DNA from: Pseudomonadota bacterium
GTDB lineage: Bacteria; Pseudomonadota; Alphaproteobacteria; Acetobacterales; Acetobacteraceae
Reading direction: 5' to 3'
DNA: 35,253 nucleotides
NCBI GenBank assembly: GCA_021781835.1
Contig: JAJXWD010000030.1
Location: 1 to 35,253, forward strand
The position numbers and the translations under genes were made by a program. The stretch's first letter is position 1; every line of letters begins with the position of its first letter. The notes below the pieces were generated by a model. That model saw only the letters and a program-made list of their open reading frames with translations. It was not told the DNA's origin and ran no database searches. Shown piece by piece: positions 23,429 through 30,767 of this stretch.

Positions 23429-23640
23429 CTTTTCTTCTCAATAATTAGACACAAGGTCGGTGCGTTTGATCCGCCCAAGTTAGGGCGAAACAGCCCCTAG
23501 GTGCAAGCGCCCGATTCGTCCACAGGGACGAACAACCCTCTGAATCACGGGAATAATCTAGCAAAATCAATGCTAAAATTATCCACAACTTTATGAATCG
23601 GAGGTTTAGGGTTTATGGCACGGGGTTAATGAACAATTGA
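23429..23640. promoter_or_regulatory. dnaA upstream region with DnaA box, candidate origin or autoregulatory region
   Basis: The gap contains a perfect DnaA box TTATCCACA (23579-23587), a degenerate box-like TCGTCCACA (23517-23525) inside a hairpin TTCGTCC/GGACGAA (23515-23532), an AT-rich segment around 23550-23600, and TTAA-N7-TTGA (23626-23640), one base from the CtrA consensus TTAA-N7-TTAA. One strong box is enough to suggest DnaA autoregulation. It is too few to claim a chromosomal origin with confidence. Confidence 0.4.
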
Positions 23641-23645
23641 CGACA

Positions 23646-23685
23646 AAAACCGCCGTCACTCTGTATTTACAGTTGAGTGACGGCG
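23646..23685 (-). terminator. Intrinsic terminator of rpsT
   Basis: CGCCGTCACTC (23651-23661) and GAGTGACGGCG (23675-23685) form a perfect 11-bp stem with a 13-base loop. On the minus strand the stem is followed directly by GTTTTTG, a classical U-tract. It lies about 57 bases downstream of the rpsT stop codon and insulates dnaA from rpsT transcription. Confidence 0.85.
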
Positions 23686-23741
23686 GCGATGTATCGTCTA
23701 ATTTTTGCGACCGGATGCGACCTTCCGGGCAATGCCCCTTT

Positions 23742-24008
23742 TTAGGCGGCGACGGCCTTCACGGCGGCCGAGAGACGCGAGATCTTGCGCGACACGGCAT
23801 TGGCCTTCAGCACACCCTTGCCGGCGGCGCGCTGCAGCTCGACCTGGGCGGCGCGGAACGCGGTCTGGGCGTCTTCCTTCTTGCCGGAAGCGACCGCTTC
23901 CTCGACCTTGCGGACGAAGGTGTGGACGCGCGACTTGCGCGCCTTGTTGCGCGCGGTGCGCTTGGCGGTCTGACGGATGCGTTTCTCAGCGGATGCGATA
24001 TTGGCCAT
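23742..24008 (-). CDS. rpsT: 30S ribosomal protein S20
   Basis: S20 binds 16S rRNA early in 30S assembly. The 88-residue, Lys/Arg/Ala-rich protein begins [26 protein letters not shown] and ends in a helix containing [20 protein letters not shown], as expected. It has its own sigma-70-type promoter (24044-24072) and a strong terminator (23646-23685), so it forms a single-gene unit. Position upstream of dnaA is common in alphaproteobacteria. Confidence 0.98.
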   Translation of the reverse strand: MANIASAEKRIRQTAKRTARNKARKSRVHTFVRKVEEAVASGKKEDAQTAFRAAQVELQRAAGKGVLKANAVSRKISRLSAAVKAVAA

Positions 24009-24043
24009 GATGTCCGAAACAAAAAGTGTACGTTGAAGGGTGC

Positions 24044-24072
24044 GCTCTAGCGGCGCGGGAGGGAGTCGTCAA
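24044..24072 (-). promoter_or_regulatory. Sigma-70-type promoter of rpsT
   Basis: On the minus strand TTGACG (24072-24067) and TAGAGC (24049-24044) are separated by exactly 17 bases, 36 bases before the rpsT ATG. The near-consensus -35 box and spacing make it the best protein-gene promoter in the window. Confidence 0.65.
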
Positions 24073-24085
24073 GGGTTTCTTGCCG

Positions 24086-24436
24086 CTATTCGCGGATCAC
24101 CCAGGATTTGCGCACATCGCTCAGCACCTCCCAGGTGCCGGTGAAGCCGGGCTCGATGACGAAGCAGGCGCCGGGTCCGGCCTCGAGGCGCGACCCGTCA
24201 TCGCCCTCGACGATGCAGCGCCCCTCGAGGATCCGCATATACTCCCACTCGGTGTATGAGAGCCGCCATTTGCCCGGCGTGGCCTGCCACTCGCCCACGT
24301 AAAGCCGCTCGGCCTCGTTGGCGTATAGCAGGGTGGTGCGCGTTTGCGGGCTGCCCGAGACCAGCTTTTCGGTCGGCACCGGCTCCCAGGCGCCCGGCAC
24401 GCCCGGCGCCAGCGCGACGAGGCGGGACGGGCTCAT
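24086..24436 (-). CDS. Cupin-domain protein (DUF861-like)
   Basis: The 116-residue protein is a single small beta-barrel cupin of the ureidoglycine-aminohydrolase-like (DUF861) type: GEWQATPGKWRLSYTEWEYMRILEGRCIVEGDDGS in the first half and LEAGPGACFVIEPGFTGTWEVLSDVRKSWVI in the second. The family lacks the usual His-rich metal motif in many members, and here the first motif has E/Y in place of His residues. Enzyme activity is therefore uncertain. The ATG at 24436 overlaps the lipoprotein stop as ATGA, making it the last gene of the hslO-lipoprotein-cupin unit. Confidence 0.85.
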   Translation of the reverse strand: MSPSRLVALAPGVPGAWEPVPTEKLVSGSPQTRTTLLYANEAERLYVGEWQATPGKWRLSYTEWEYMRILEGRCIVEGDDGSRLEAGPGACFVIEPGFTGTWEVLSDVRKSWVIRE

Positions 24437-25164
24437 TGGCCGTTGCCAGACACCGGCAGCACGCCCAGCACACCTCCCGCCGGCTGGCCGGCGGGGGCGG
24501 GCATGGGCGCGCTGGGGGCGGCGGCGCCGGTATCGGGGGTGGTGGCGCCGGGGGCGGTGAGCGGGGCGGATTGAATGGCGCCGCCCGCGCCGGCATCGCC
24601 ACCCAGGCCGAGGCCGCCAGCTTGCGGGTTGGACCAGGAGAGCCAGGCCTGCAGGCTGTGCTGGAGCTGGTAGGGCAGCTGCACGTTCATCAGGTCCATC
24701 AGATGCTTGGTCAGGTGGTAGAGGGCGGTCTGGCCGTCGGCGCTGGTGAGGTCATCGGGGGCCTGCTCGGTGGCCGAGACGCTGGCCTCGGCGAAGCCGG
24801 CGGCGCCGCGCGGGCCTTGCAGGTTGATGTCGACCGTCATGGTGCCCGTGAGCATGCCGTTGGCCTCGGTGATCGCGGCGTTTTGCACGGTCACGGTGCC
24901 GGTGCCCGGCGCGCCCGAGGCGACCAGCCGGTGCTGGAGCATGGCCTGGAGCGTGGCCGCGGGGGAGACGGGATCGTTATTCAGGACCGGCTGGGCATCG
25001 GGGCCGGGTGTGTAGTTGTTGACCACACTGAGATTGGCGACCTTGAGTACATAGGGGCGCAGGTAGGAATAATCGAGCGGCGGGAAGCTCGGCGGCGGGC
25101 TGGAGGAGCAGCCCGCCAGCGTGGCGAGCAGGGCGGCGGCGGCAAGGCGGGGGGCGCGGGTCAT
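24433..25164 (-). CDS. Lipoprotein of unknown function
   Basis: The 243-residue product starts MTRAPRLAAAALLATLAGCSSS, a clear type II signal with lipobox LAGC, so the mature protein would be lipid-anchored at Cys20. The central part (about 30-180) contains PLDYSYLRPYVLKVANLSVVNNYTPGPDAQPV, TVDINLQGPRGAAGFAEASVSAT and a helix LYHLTKHLMDLMNVQLPYQLQHSLQAWL, and a Gly/Pro/Ala-rich tail ends the protein. No named family recognised. The ATG at 25164 overlaps hslO by ATGA. Export is a secure reading, function is not. Confidence 0.85.
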   Translation of the reverse strand: MTRAPRLAAAALLATLAGCSSSPPPSFPPLDYSYLRPYVLKVANLSVVNNYTPGPDAQPVLNNDPVSPAATLQAMLQHRLVASGAPGTGTVTVQNAAITEANGMLTGTMTVDINLQGPRGAAGFAEASVSATEQAPDDLTSADGQTALYHLTKHLMDLMNVQLPYQLQHSLQAWLSWSNPQAGGLGLGGDAGAGGAIQSAPLTAPGATTPDTGAAAPSAPMPAPAGQPAGGVLGVLPVSGNGQ

Positions 25165-26108
25165 GCTGGGTCTCCGGGACGGCCGGTGAGGGTGGAGCGG
25201 GTGAAGCAAAAGGCGAAATTGCAGAATTCGCAGGTCATCTTGATCTCGCCCTCGACGGCCATGTGGTCGAGATCATCGGTGGTGAAGCCTTCGAGGATGC
25301 CGCCCAGGCGCTGGCGCGAGCAGCGGCAGCCGAAGGAGAGCGGGCGGGGCTTGGAGGTGGCCACGCCCTCGGCGCCGAACAGGCGATAGAGCAGGTGCTC
25401 GGGCGTCAGGGCATCGTCGAGCAGTTCGGCTTCGGTGATGGTGTCCGCCAGCAAGGTGGCGGTGAGCCAGGCATCGTCCTGCTCGGCCTGACTGAGCGCC
25501 GGGTCTATGCCCCCTGCCCCGGCCACGCGCTCCAGCACCAGGGCCGAGGCGCGCCAGCCATGCGCCGTCTCGCCGGCGGCGAGGTGGATTTTGGCGCCCA
25601 GCTGCTCGGAGGTGGTGAAATAATGCGCCGCCATGTCGGCCAGGCTCTCGCCCTCGATGGAAACGATGCCCTGGGTGGGCTCCTTGTTCAGCCCCTGATC
25701 GACGGTGAAGGCCAGGTAACCTTCGCCCAGCAGGTCGCGGGCGGTGGCGGCATTGGGGATTTCGGCATCGTCGGTGACGCGCACATAGCCGCGCAGGGCG
25801 CCGGTTTCGGTGCAGTCGGTGACCAGCATGGGCACCAGCCCCTTGCCGCGCGCCTGCACGGAAAAGGAGCCGGTGAATTTGAGCGCCGTGGCCAGCGCCG
25901 CCGCCAGCGCCAGCGCCTGGCCGAGCAGGGCCTTGACGGGCGGCGCGTGCTCATGGCGCGAGAGCAGGGTGGCGGCCAGCGGCCCCAGCCGCACCAGCCG
26001 GCCGCGCACGGGGCGGTTGGGCAGGTAAAAGGGCAAAACGCCGCGCGGCACCGAAAGATCGGGGACATCGGGGCGGGAGGTGTCGAGGAAAGCGGGAAGG
26101 TCAGTCAT
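25161..26108 (-). CDS. hslO: Redox-regulated chaperone Hsp33
   Basis: Hsp33 is a holdase activated when oxidation releases zinc from four cysteines. The 315-residue protein has the N-terminal chaperone core (DLLGEGYLAFTVDQG, QGIVSIEGESLADMAAHYFTTSEQL) and the C-terminal redox switch with C-x-C in FGCRCSRQR and C-x-x-C in TCEFCNFAF. Length is slightly above the usual 290. The ATG at 26108 is 104 bp from the divergent hldE start. It heads a coupled unit with the lipoprotein and cupin genes. Confidence 0.95.
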   Translation of the reverse strand: MTDLPAFLDTSRPDVPDLSVPRGVLPFYLPNRPVRGRLVRLGPLAATLLSRHEHAPPVKALLGQALALAAALATALKFTGSFSVQARGKGLVPMLVTDCTETGALRGYVRVTDDAEIPNAATARDLLGEGYLAFTVDQGLNKEPTQGIVSIEGESLADMAAHYFTTSEQLGAKIHLAAGETAHGWRASALVLERVAGAGGIDPALSQAEQDDAWLTATLLADTITEAELLDDALTPEHLLYRLFGAEGVATSKPRPLSFGCRCSRQRLGGILEGFTTDDLDHMAVEGEIKMTCEFCNFAFCFTRSTLTGRPGDPA

Positions 26109-26212
26109 TGGAAGGAGATTTAGCCAGCTTTGCCCGCGCTTACCAGCGGGCGCGGGCGGGCGGGCGCGTGAACGGCGTTGCCAGAACCGGCGCGAAGGGT
26201 TAGCGGTTTGTC

Positions 26213-27727
26213 ATGACCTCTGAGCCGATGCCCGATCCCGCCATGCCCGGCGCCCATGACCTTGGCACCCATGACCTTGGCGCACATGACCTTGGCGCGC
26301 ATGTGCGCAAATTTAACCGCGCCAGCGTGCTGGTGGTGGGCGATGCCATGCTCGACCGGTACGTATATGGCGAGGTGACCCGCGTGAGCCCCGAGGCGCC
26401 GGTGCCCATTCTCACGGTCACGCGCGAGATCGCCATGCCGGGCGGGGCGGGCAATGTGGTGCGCAACCTCATCGCGCTCGACGGGGCGGCGGCGTTTGTG
26501 TCGGTGGTGGGGGATGACCAGGCCGGCTCGGAACTGACCGGGCTGGTGGGCGGGCAGGAGCGCGTGGAGCCCTGGCTGCTGGTGCATGGCGGACGCACCA
26601 CCACGCTGAAAACCCGCTACATCGCCCAGGGCCAGCATCTGATGCGCGCCGACCGCGAGGAAACCCGCCTGCTGCCCGAAAAACTGACCGAGCGGCTGAT
26701 CCGCATCGCCATAGATGCCATGGCGGCCACCACGGTCACGGTTCTGTCCGATTACCGCAAGGGCGTGCTCAGCCCCGATGTGGCGGGCGCGCTCATCACC
26801 AATGCCAAAAAACTCGGGCGCAAGATCATCGTCGATCCCAAGGGGCGGGATTATTCGCTCTACCGGGGGGCTGATGTGATCACGCCCAACCGCAAGGAGC
26901 TGCACGAGGCCACCCTGATGCCCACCGGCACCGATGCCGAAGTGGTGGCCGCCGCGCGCGCGCTGATCGAGCGCCATGAGTTCGGCGCCGTGCTGGCCAC
27001 CCGCGCCGAGGATGGCATGAGCCTGGTGACCCGCGACGAGGCACATCATTTTCCCGCCGAGGCGCGGGAGGTTTACGATGTTTCGGGCGCGGGCGACACG
27101 GTGGTGGCGACGCTGGCCACGGCGCTGGCGGTGGAGGTGCCGCTGCCCGAGGCCGCGAGGCTGGCCAACATCGCCGGGGGCATTGTGGTGGGCAAGGTGG
27201 GCACGGCGGTGGCGCGGCCGAGCGATCTGCTCGCCGCCATCTCACCCGTGACCGGCACGCTGACCAAGGTGGTGACACCCGCCGCCGCCGCCGAGGCCGC
27301 CGAACGCTGGCGGCTGCGGGGCTATAAGGTGGGCTTCACCAATGGCTGTTTCGACCTGCTCCATCCCGGCCATGTGCATCTGCTCGAGCAATGCCGGGCC
27401 ATGTGCGACCGGCTGATTGTCGGCATCAATTCCGATGCCTCGGTGAAGCGCCTGAAAGGCCCGGCCCGCCCGGCCCAGACCGAGGCCGCGCGCGCCGCCG
27501 TGCTGGCCTCATTGGCGAGCGTGGATCTGGTGTGTTTGTTTGAGGAGGACACGCCGATCGAGCTGATCCGGCAGATCAAACCCGATCTGCTCATCAAGGG
27601 CGCGGATTATACGCGCGCCACCGTGGTGGGGGCGGATCTGGTGGAAAGCTGGGGCGGCAGCGTGGCCCTGGCCGAGCTGCTGCCTGGGCACTCGACCACC
27701 GCGACCCTGGCGAGGCTACGCGGATGA
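26213..27727 (+). CDS. hldE: Bifunctional D-beta-D-heptose 7-phosphate kinase / D-beta-D-heptose 1-phosphate adenylyltransferase
   Basis: HldE makes ADP-heptose, the lipopolysaccharide inner-core sugar donor. The 504-residue protein has a PfkB-type kinase domain (about 35-340; GGAGNVVRNL, DPKGRDYSLY, and VYDVSGAGDTVVATL with the catalytic Asp) and a cytidylyltransferase-like domain (about 355-504; NGCFDLLHPGHVHLLEQ with the HxGH motif, LIKGADYT, and GHSTTATL near the end). ATG at 26213 is used. The N-terminus carries a 15-bp tandem repeat coding HDLG(T/A) three times, absent from typical HldE; the true start could lie after it (VRKFNRASVLVVGDAM). An acetyltransferase gene overlaps its end by ATGA. 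Confidence 0.96.
   Translation: MTSEPMPDPAMPGAHDLGTHDLGAHDLGAHVRKFNRASVLVVGDAMLDRYVYGEVTRVSPEAPVPILTVTREIAMPGGAGNVVRNLIALDGAAAFVSVVGDDQAGSELTGLVGGQERVEPWLLVHGGRTTTLKTRYIAQGQHLMRADREETRLLPEKLTERLIRIAIDAMAATTVTVLSDYRKGVLSPDVAGALITNAKKLGRKIIVDPKGRDYSLYRGADVITPNRKELHEATLMPTGTDAEVVAAARALIERHEFGAVLATRAEDGMSLVTRDEAHHFPAEAREVYDVSGAGDTVVATLATALAVEVPLPEAARLANIAGGIVVGKVGTAVARPSDLLAAISPVTGTLTKVVTPAAAAEAAERWRLRGYKVGFTNGCFDLLHPGHVHLLEQCRAMCDRLIVGINSDASVKRLKGPARPAQTEAARAAVLASLASVDLVCLFEEDTPIELIRQIKPDLLIKGADYTRATVVGADLVESWGGSVALAELLPGHSTTATLARLRG
26255..26299 (+). repeat. Tandem 15-bp repeat in the 5' end of hldE
   Basis: Three near-identical units of CATGACCTTGGCRCN (26255-26269, 26270-26284, 26285-26299) sit at the start of hldE and code for HDLGT/HDLGA repeats. 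Unit number can change by slippage in steps of five residues without shifting the frame. A weaker related unit (CATGCCCGG...) precedes them. Confidence 0.8.
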
Positions 27728-28410
27728 GCGCCCTGCCGGTTGGCCCGGACGTGGATGGCTGGCCCCGCCCCCTGCCCTCGCGCGAGCGGATTAAGGGCGG
27801 GCGCATGACGCTGGAGCCGCTGAATAAACGCCATGTCGGGGATTTGTGGGAGGCCGCCAAGGGGGCGGATGAGAGCTTTACCTATATGGGCTACGGCCCG
27901 TTCAGGGACCGGGCGGGGGTGGAGGCGTTTGTGGCCGCCCACACGGCGCGCGCCGACATGGCCATGTGGGCGGTGCGCCCGGTGGTGACGGGGCGGGCGG
28001 CGGGCTGGCTGTCGCTCATGAACATCGAGCCGGGGAATGCGGCCATCGAGCTGGGCAGCATCTGGTTCGGGCCGGAGCTTCAGCGCACCCGCGCGGCCAC
28101 CGAGGCGATGTTTTTGCTGCTCCGCCACGCCGCCGATGAGCTGGGCTACCGGCGGCTGGTGTGGAAATGCGACGCGCTGAACGCCGCCTCGCGCCGCGCC
28201 GCGCTGCGGCTGGGGTTTGTGTATGAAGGCACGCTGCGCGCCCACATGGTGGTGAAGGGCCGCGCGCGCGACACCGCCATGTTCTCGATTACTGCGCCCG
28301 AATGGCCGGCGCGGCGCGACGCCCTGCTGGGCTGGCTGAGCGCGGATAATTTCGACGATGAGGGCAATGCGCGGCGGAGCCTGGCCGCCTTACGCGGTGA
28401 GCCGGCGTAA
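27724..28410 (+). CDS. GNAT-family N-acetyltransferase (RimJ/RimL-like)
   Basis: The 228-residue protein resembles RimL-type GNAT enzymes: RMTLEPLNKRHVGDLWEAA at the start, GWLSLMNIEPGNAAIELGSIWFGPELQRTRAATEAMFLLLRHAADELGYRRLVWKCDALNAASRRAALRLGFVYEG through the core, with the acetyl-CoA-binding loop in QRTRAATEA and the typical Asn-x-x-S-x-x-x-A-x-x-x-GF-x-x-EG motif. Likely substrate is a protein or peptide N-terminus or small amine. The ATG at 27724 overlaps hldE as ATGA. The start segment (1-25) is Pro-rich and uncertain. It converges on the uracil-DNA glycosylase gene, overlapping it by 21 bases at the ends. Confidence 0.9.
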   Translation: MSALPVGPDVDGWPRPLPSRERIKGGRMTLEPLNKRHVGDLWEAAKGADESFTYMGYGPFRDRAGVEAFVAAHTARADMAMWAVRPVVTGRAAGWLSLMNIEPGNAAIELGSIWFGPELQRTRAATEAMFLLLRHAADELGYRRLVWKCDALNAASRRAALRLGFVYEGTLRAHMVVKGRARDTAMFSITAPEWPARRDALLGWLSADNFDDEGNARRSLAALRGEPA

Positions 28411-28968
28411 TTCGGCGCGCAAGGCCGGCAGGGTGATCTCGGTGAACCAGGGGTTCTGGCGCTCCCACAACCCGGTGCGCCAGCTGGGGTGGGGCAGCGG
28501 CCAGACCTTGCCCACCCGCCCAGCCTGAACGCCAGCCCGGACATGGGCGGTCATCAGCCCTGGGCCAAGATAATGTTTGATGGCGTATGAGCCGACCAGC
28601 AGCACCAGCTCGATTTGCGGCAGCAGCGCCAGGAAGCGCCGATGCCAGAGCGGCGCGCAGACCGGGCGGGGCGGGCAATCTCCGCCTTTGGGCAGGCGGC
28701 CCGGATAGCACAGCCCCATGGGCAGGATGCAGAGCTTGGCGGGGTCGTAGAAAATCTCAGGGGTGATGGCGAGCCAGGCGCGCAGGCGATCGCCCGAGGC
28801 ATCGGTGAAGGGGCGGCCGGAAATATGCGCCTTGGTGCCCGGCGCCTGGCCGATGAGCAGCACCCGCGCCGTGCCCGAAACCTGGAAAACCGGCCCGGGG
28901 CCAAGCGGCAGATCCGGGCAGACGGTGCAGGCACGGGCCTCGCGGGCCAGCTCGTCGAGCGCGTTCAG
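28390..28968 (-). CDS. Uracil-DNA glycosylase family protein, probable CTG start
   Basis: The protein (192 residues from the proposed start) has the uracil-DNA glycosylase superfamily motifs: GQAPGTKAHISGRPF with the active-site loop (G40-Q-A-P-G44), MGLCYPGR, and the second loop LPHPS-W-R near the end. Cys14 and Cys17 (ACTVCPDLPLGP), with further Cys in GGDCPPRPVCAP, suggest a [4Fe-4S]-type (family 4/5) enzyme. The first in-frame ATG/GTG/TTG is GTG at 28863, which would remove both N-terminal Cys and start inside the first beta strand. In the open frame the only good start is CTG at 28968, overlapping the petC TGA as CTGA, like ten similar junctions here. I therefore propose CTG initiation. 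It is the last gene of the petABC transcript. Confidence 0.8.
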   Translation of the reverse strand: MNALDELAREARACTVCPDLPLGPGPVFQVSGTARVLLIGQAPGTKAHISGRPFTDASGDRLRAWLAITPEIFYDPAKLCILPMGLCYPGRLPKGGDCPPRPVCAPLWHRRFLALLPQIELVLLVGSYAIKHYLGPGLMTAHVRAGVQAGRVGKVWPLPHPSWRTGLWERQNPWFTEITLPALRAELRRLTA

Positions 28969-29666
28969 CTCTGGGCGCTCCAGGCCCGGCGCTTCACGGC
29001 CAGGGCCACCAGGAACAGGAAGCCGAAGAAGATGAGCGCCCGCAGGCCGATTTCATGGCGGATGGTGAGGGTGGGGTCGGCCGCCCAGGTGAGAAACTCG
29101 GCGACATCGGCGGCTTCCTGGGCGGTGGTGGGGGAGGTGCCGTCGGCGTAGGTCACGGCGCCGTCATGCAAGGGGGGCGGCATGGCGATCTGCCCGCCCG
29201 GATAGGCGCTGTTGTAATAATGGCCGGGCATGATGGCCAGGCCGGCCGGGGCCGGGGTGTAGCCGGTGAGCACGGCATAAATATAGGCCGCGCCACCCGG
29301 GCGCTGGGCGGCGATGCTGGAAAGATCGGGGGGGAGGGCGCCGCCAAAGGCGCTGGCGGGCACGGCGGCGGGTTTGAAGGGGCTGTCGGGCGTGGCAAGG
29401 CTGCCGTCGGCCAGCTTGATGCCCGACGCGATGCCCGCGACCTGCGCGGAGGTCAGCCCCAGCCCCTCGAGGTCGCGGTAATGCAGGGCGCCCAGCGAAT
29501 GGCAGGCGGAGCAGGCGCTTTCATAGACCGCGAAGCCGCGCTGGGCGGCGGCATCGTCGATATGGCCGAAGGGGCCGCTGGAGGGAAAGGACGGCGCGCT
29601 TTGCGCCATCGCCGGGGCGGCGCCCGCGAGCAGGGCCAGCAGGGACAGAGTGAACGGGCGCATCAT
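28965..29666 (-). CDS. petC: Cytochrome c1 (PetC), intact heme motif
   Basis: Cytochrome c1 passes electrons from the Rieske protein to cytochrome c in bc1 complexes. The 233-residue protein has a cleavable signal (ends APAMA-Q), the heme-attachment motif C52-S-A-C55-H56, PPDLSSI, the axial Met162 in AMPPPL, WAADP near the C-terminus and a final membrane helix (about 207-225) anchoring the soluble domain to the periplasmic side. It is somewhat shorter than typical c1, lacking a loop before GGALPPDLS. The ATG at 29666 overlaps petB by ATGA. Unlike petA and petB, none of its key residues is changed. Confidence 0.93.
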   Translation of the reverse strand: MMRPFTLSLLALLAGAAPAMAQSAPSFPSSGPFGHIDDAAAQRGFAVYESACSACHSLGALHYRDLEGLGLTSAQVAGIASGIKLADGSLATPDSPFKPAAVPASAFGGALPPDLSSIAAQRPGGAAYIYAVLTGYTPAPAGLAIMPGHYYNSAYPGGQIAMPPPLHDGAVTYADGTSPTTAQEAADVAEFLTWAADPTLTIRHEIGLRALIFFGFLFLVALAVKRRAWSAQS

Positions 29667-30757
29667 TTGGCCTTCCCCCAGGTGACGAGCGGCAACAGCA
29701 CCAGGAAATGCAGAAATATGTAGAGGGTGAGCAGCGAATCGAGCATGGGGGCCACCGGGCAGCCGGGCAAGGCGCCATCGAGGCCCAACGCCACCACCAC
29801 CACGCCAAGCAGCCAGGTGAGCGCCTGATGCAGCCGGCTGGGCGGCGCCCCGGGCGGTGCCAAGTCCAGCCAGGGGGTGGCGTAGAGCGTGGCCACCAGG
29901 GCAATGACCACGCCAATGCCGCCCCAGCTGCCATGAAAACCGCCCGCCGCCGCGCCGATGGGGGCGAGATACCAGGGCAGGCCCGGATTGGCGGCGAAGC
30001 TGAGCCCGCCGCCCGGCACCGCGGCGAGCGCGGGCATGCCCAGATGCGGGAAAAACCCGATGAGCAGCGCGCCCACAAACCCCAGCGCGCACAGCGCCAC
30101 CATGTATTGCGTGGCGTAATAGGGGCAAAACCGCACGCCCTCGCCCGCCGCCGGCACAGGCCGGACCTTGGCGCGCGCGGCCAGCCACACCCACAGCGCC
30201 AGCCCGAGCGACAGGGCCAGCAGCATATGCAGCACCAGCAGCTTGGGCAGGCCGCCGCTCAAGCCCCACAAGGCCAGCGCGCGCGCCGCGCCGTGGAGTT
30301 GCAGGGCCGCCATCATGGCGCGCTGATAGGACCAGTAACCCCCTGCCCCGCCGGCCAGCACATAGCCGAACCACGAGGCGGCCAGCAGCACGGCCAGCAG
30401 CTTGACACCCACCACCCAGGCATATTCGCCGGGCGCGCGGTAGGCGCGGGTGAGCAGGCCGTGAAACAGCCAAAGATAGACCAGCCCCGCCAGCAGCGTG
30501 GTGCCGCTGGCATGATAGGCGCGCACCAGCCAGCCCTGGGGCACGTTGTGGCTGAGGAATTGCAGGCTGGCGATGGGGGCGCGGGCATCATAGGCCGCCA
30601 GCAGCACAAGCCCCGAGGCCAGCACCAGCAGGGTGGTGACGGCGATGAGGAACGGCACGGCGCCGAAATATGCCCCGCCCTTGGCGCGGGGGGGGCAGGC
30701 GCAGCCCAGGCCCGGGATGCGGCTTTGCGCCCAGGATGAGGCGGGATGATCGGTCAT
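29663..30757 (-). CDS. petB: Divergent cytochrome b (PetB) lacking predicted heme bH ligands
   Basis: This 364-residue, multi-helix membrane protein is recognisable as cytochrome b of the bc1 complex: helix A (TTLLVLASGLVLLAAY), the region after it ending QGWLVRAYHASG, YRAPGEYAWVVG, GYVL, and PWLDLAP. Key residues differ. Helix B keeps H82 but has W96 fourteen residues later, where YLH is expected (YLWLFH). Helix D keeps H177 but has W191 at the expected second His. H82/H177 correspond to the heme bL pair, while both predicted bH ligands are Trp. PEWY reads L260-P-W-Y, so the Glu is gone, and GYVLPWGQMSFW is GYVLAGGAGGYW. The gene is otherwise clean. ATG at 30757 follows petA by 10 bp. I infer a complex unable to run a Q cycle. 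Confidence 0.9.
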   Translation of the reverse strand: MTDHPASSWAQSRIPGLGCACPPRAKGGAYFGAVPFLIAVTTLLVLASGLVLLAAYDARAPIASLQFLSHNVPQGWLVRAYHASGTTLLAGLVYLWLFHGLLTRAYRAPGEYAWVVGVKLLAVLLAASWFGYVLAGGAGGYWSYQRAMMAALQLHGAARALALWGLSGGLPKLLVLHMLLALSLGLALWVWLAARAKVRPVPAAGEGVRFCPYYATQYMVALCALGFVGALLIGFFPHLGMPALAAVPGGGLSFAANPGLPWYLAPIGAAAGGFHGSWGGIGVVIALVATLYATPWLDLAPPGAPPSRLHQALTWLLGVVVVALGLDGALPGCPVAPMLDSLLTLYIFLHFLVLLPLVTWGKAK

Positions 30758-30767
30758 GGGGCCTCCG

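Noticed and set aside
23429-23640. Firm call of a chromosomal origin
   Set aside because: Only one perfect DnaA box and one imperfect CtrA-like site; no box cluster or clear DNA-unwinding element was seen.
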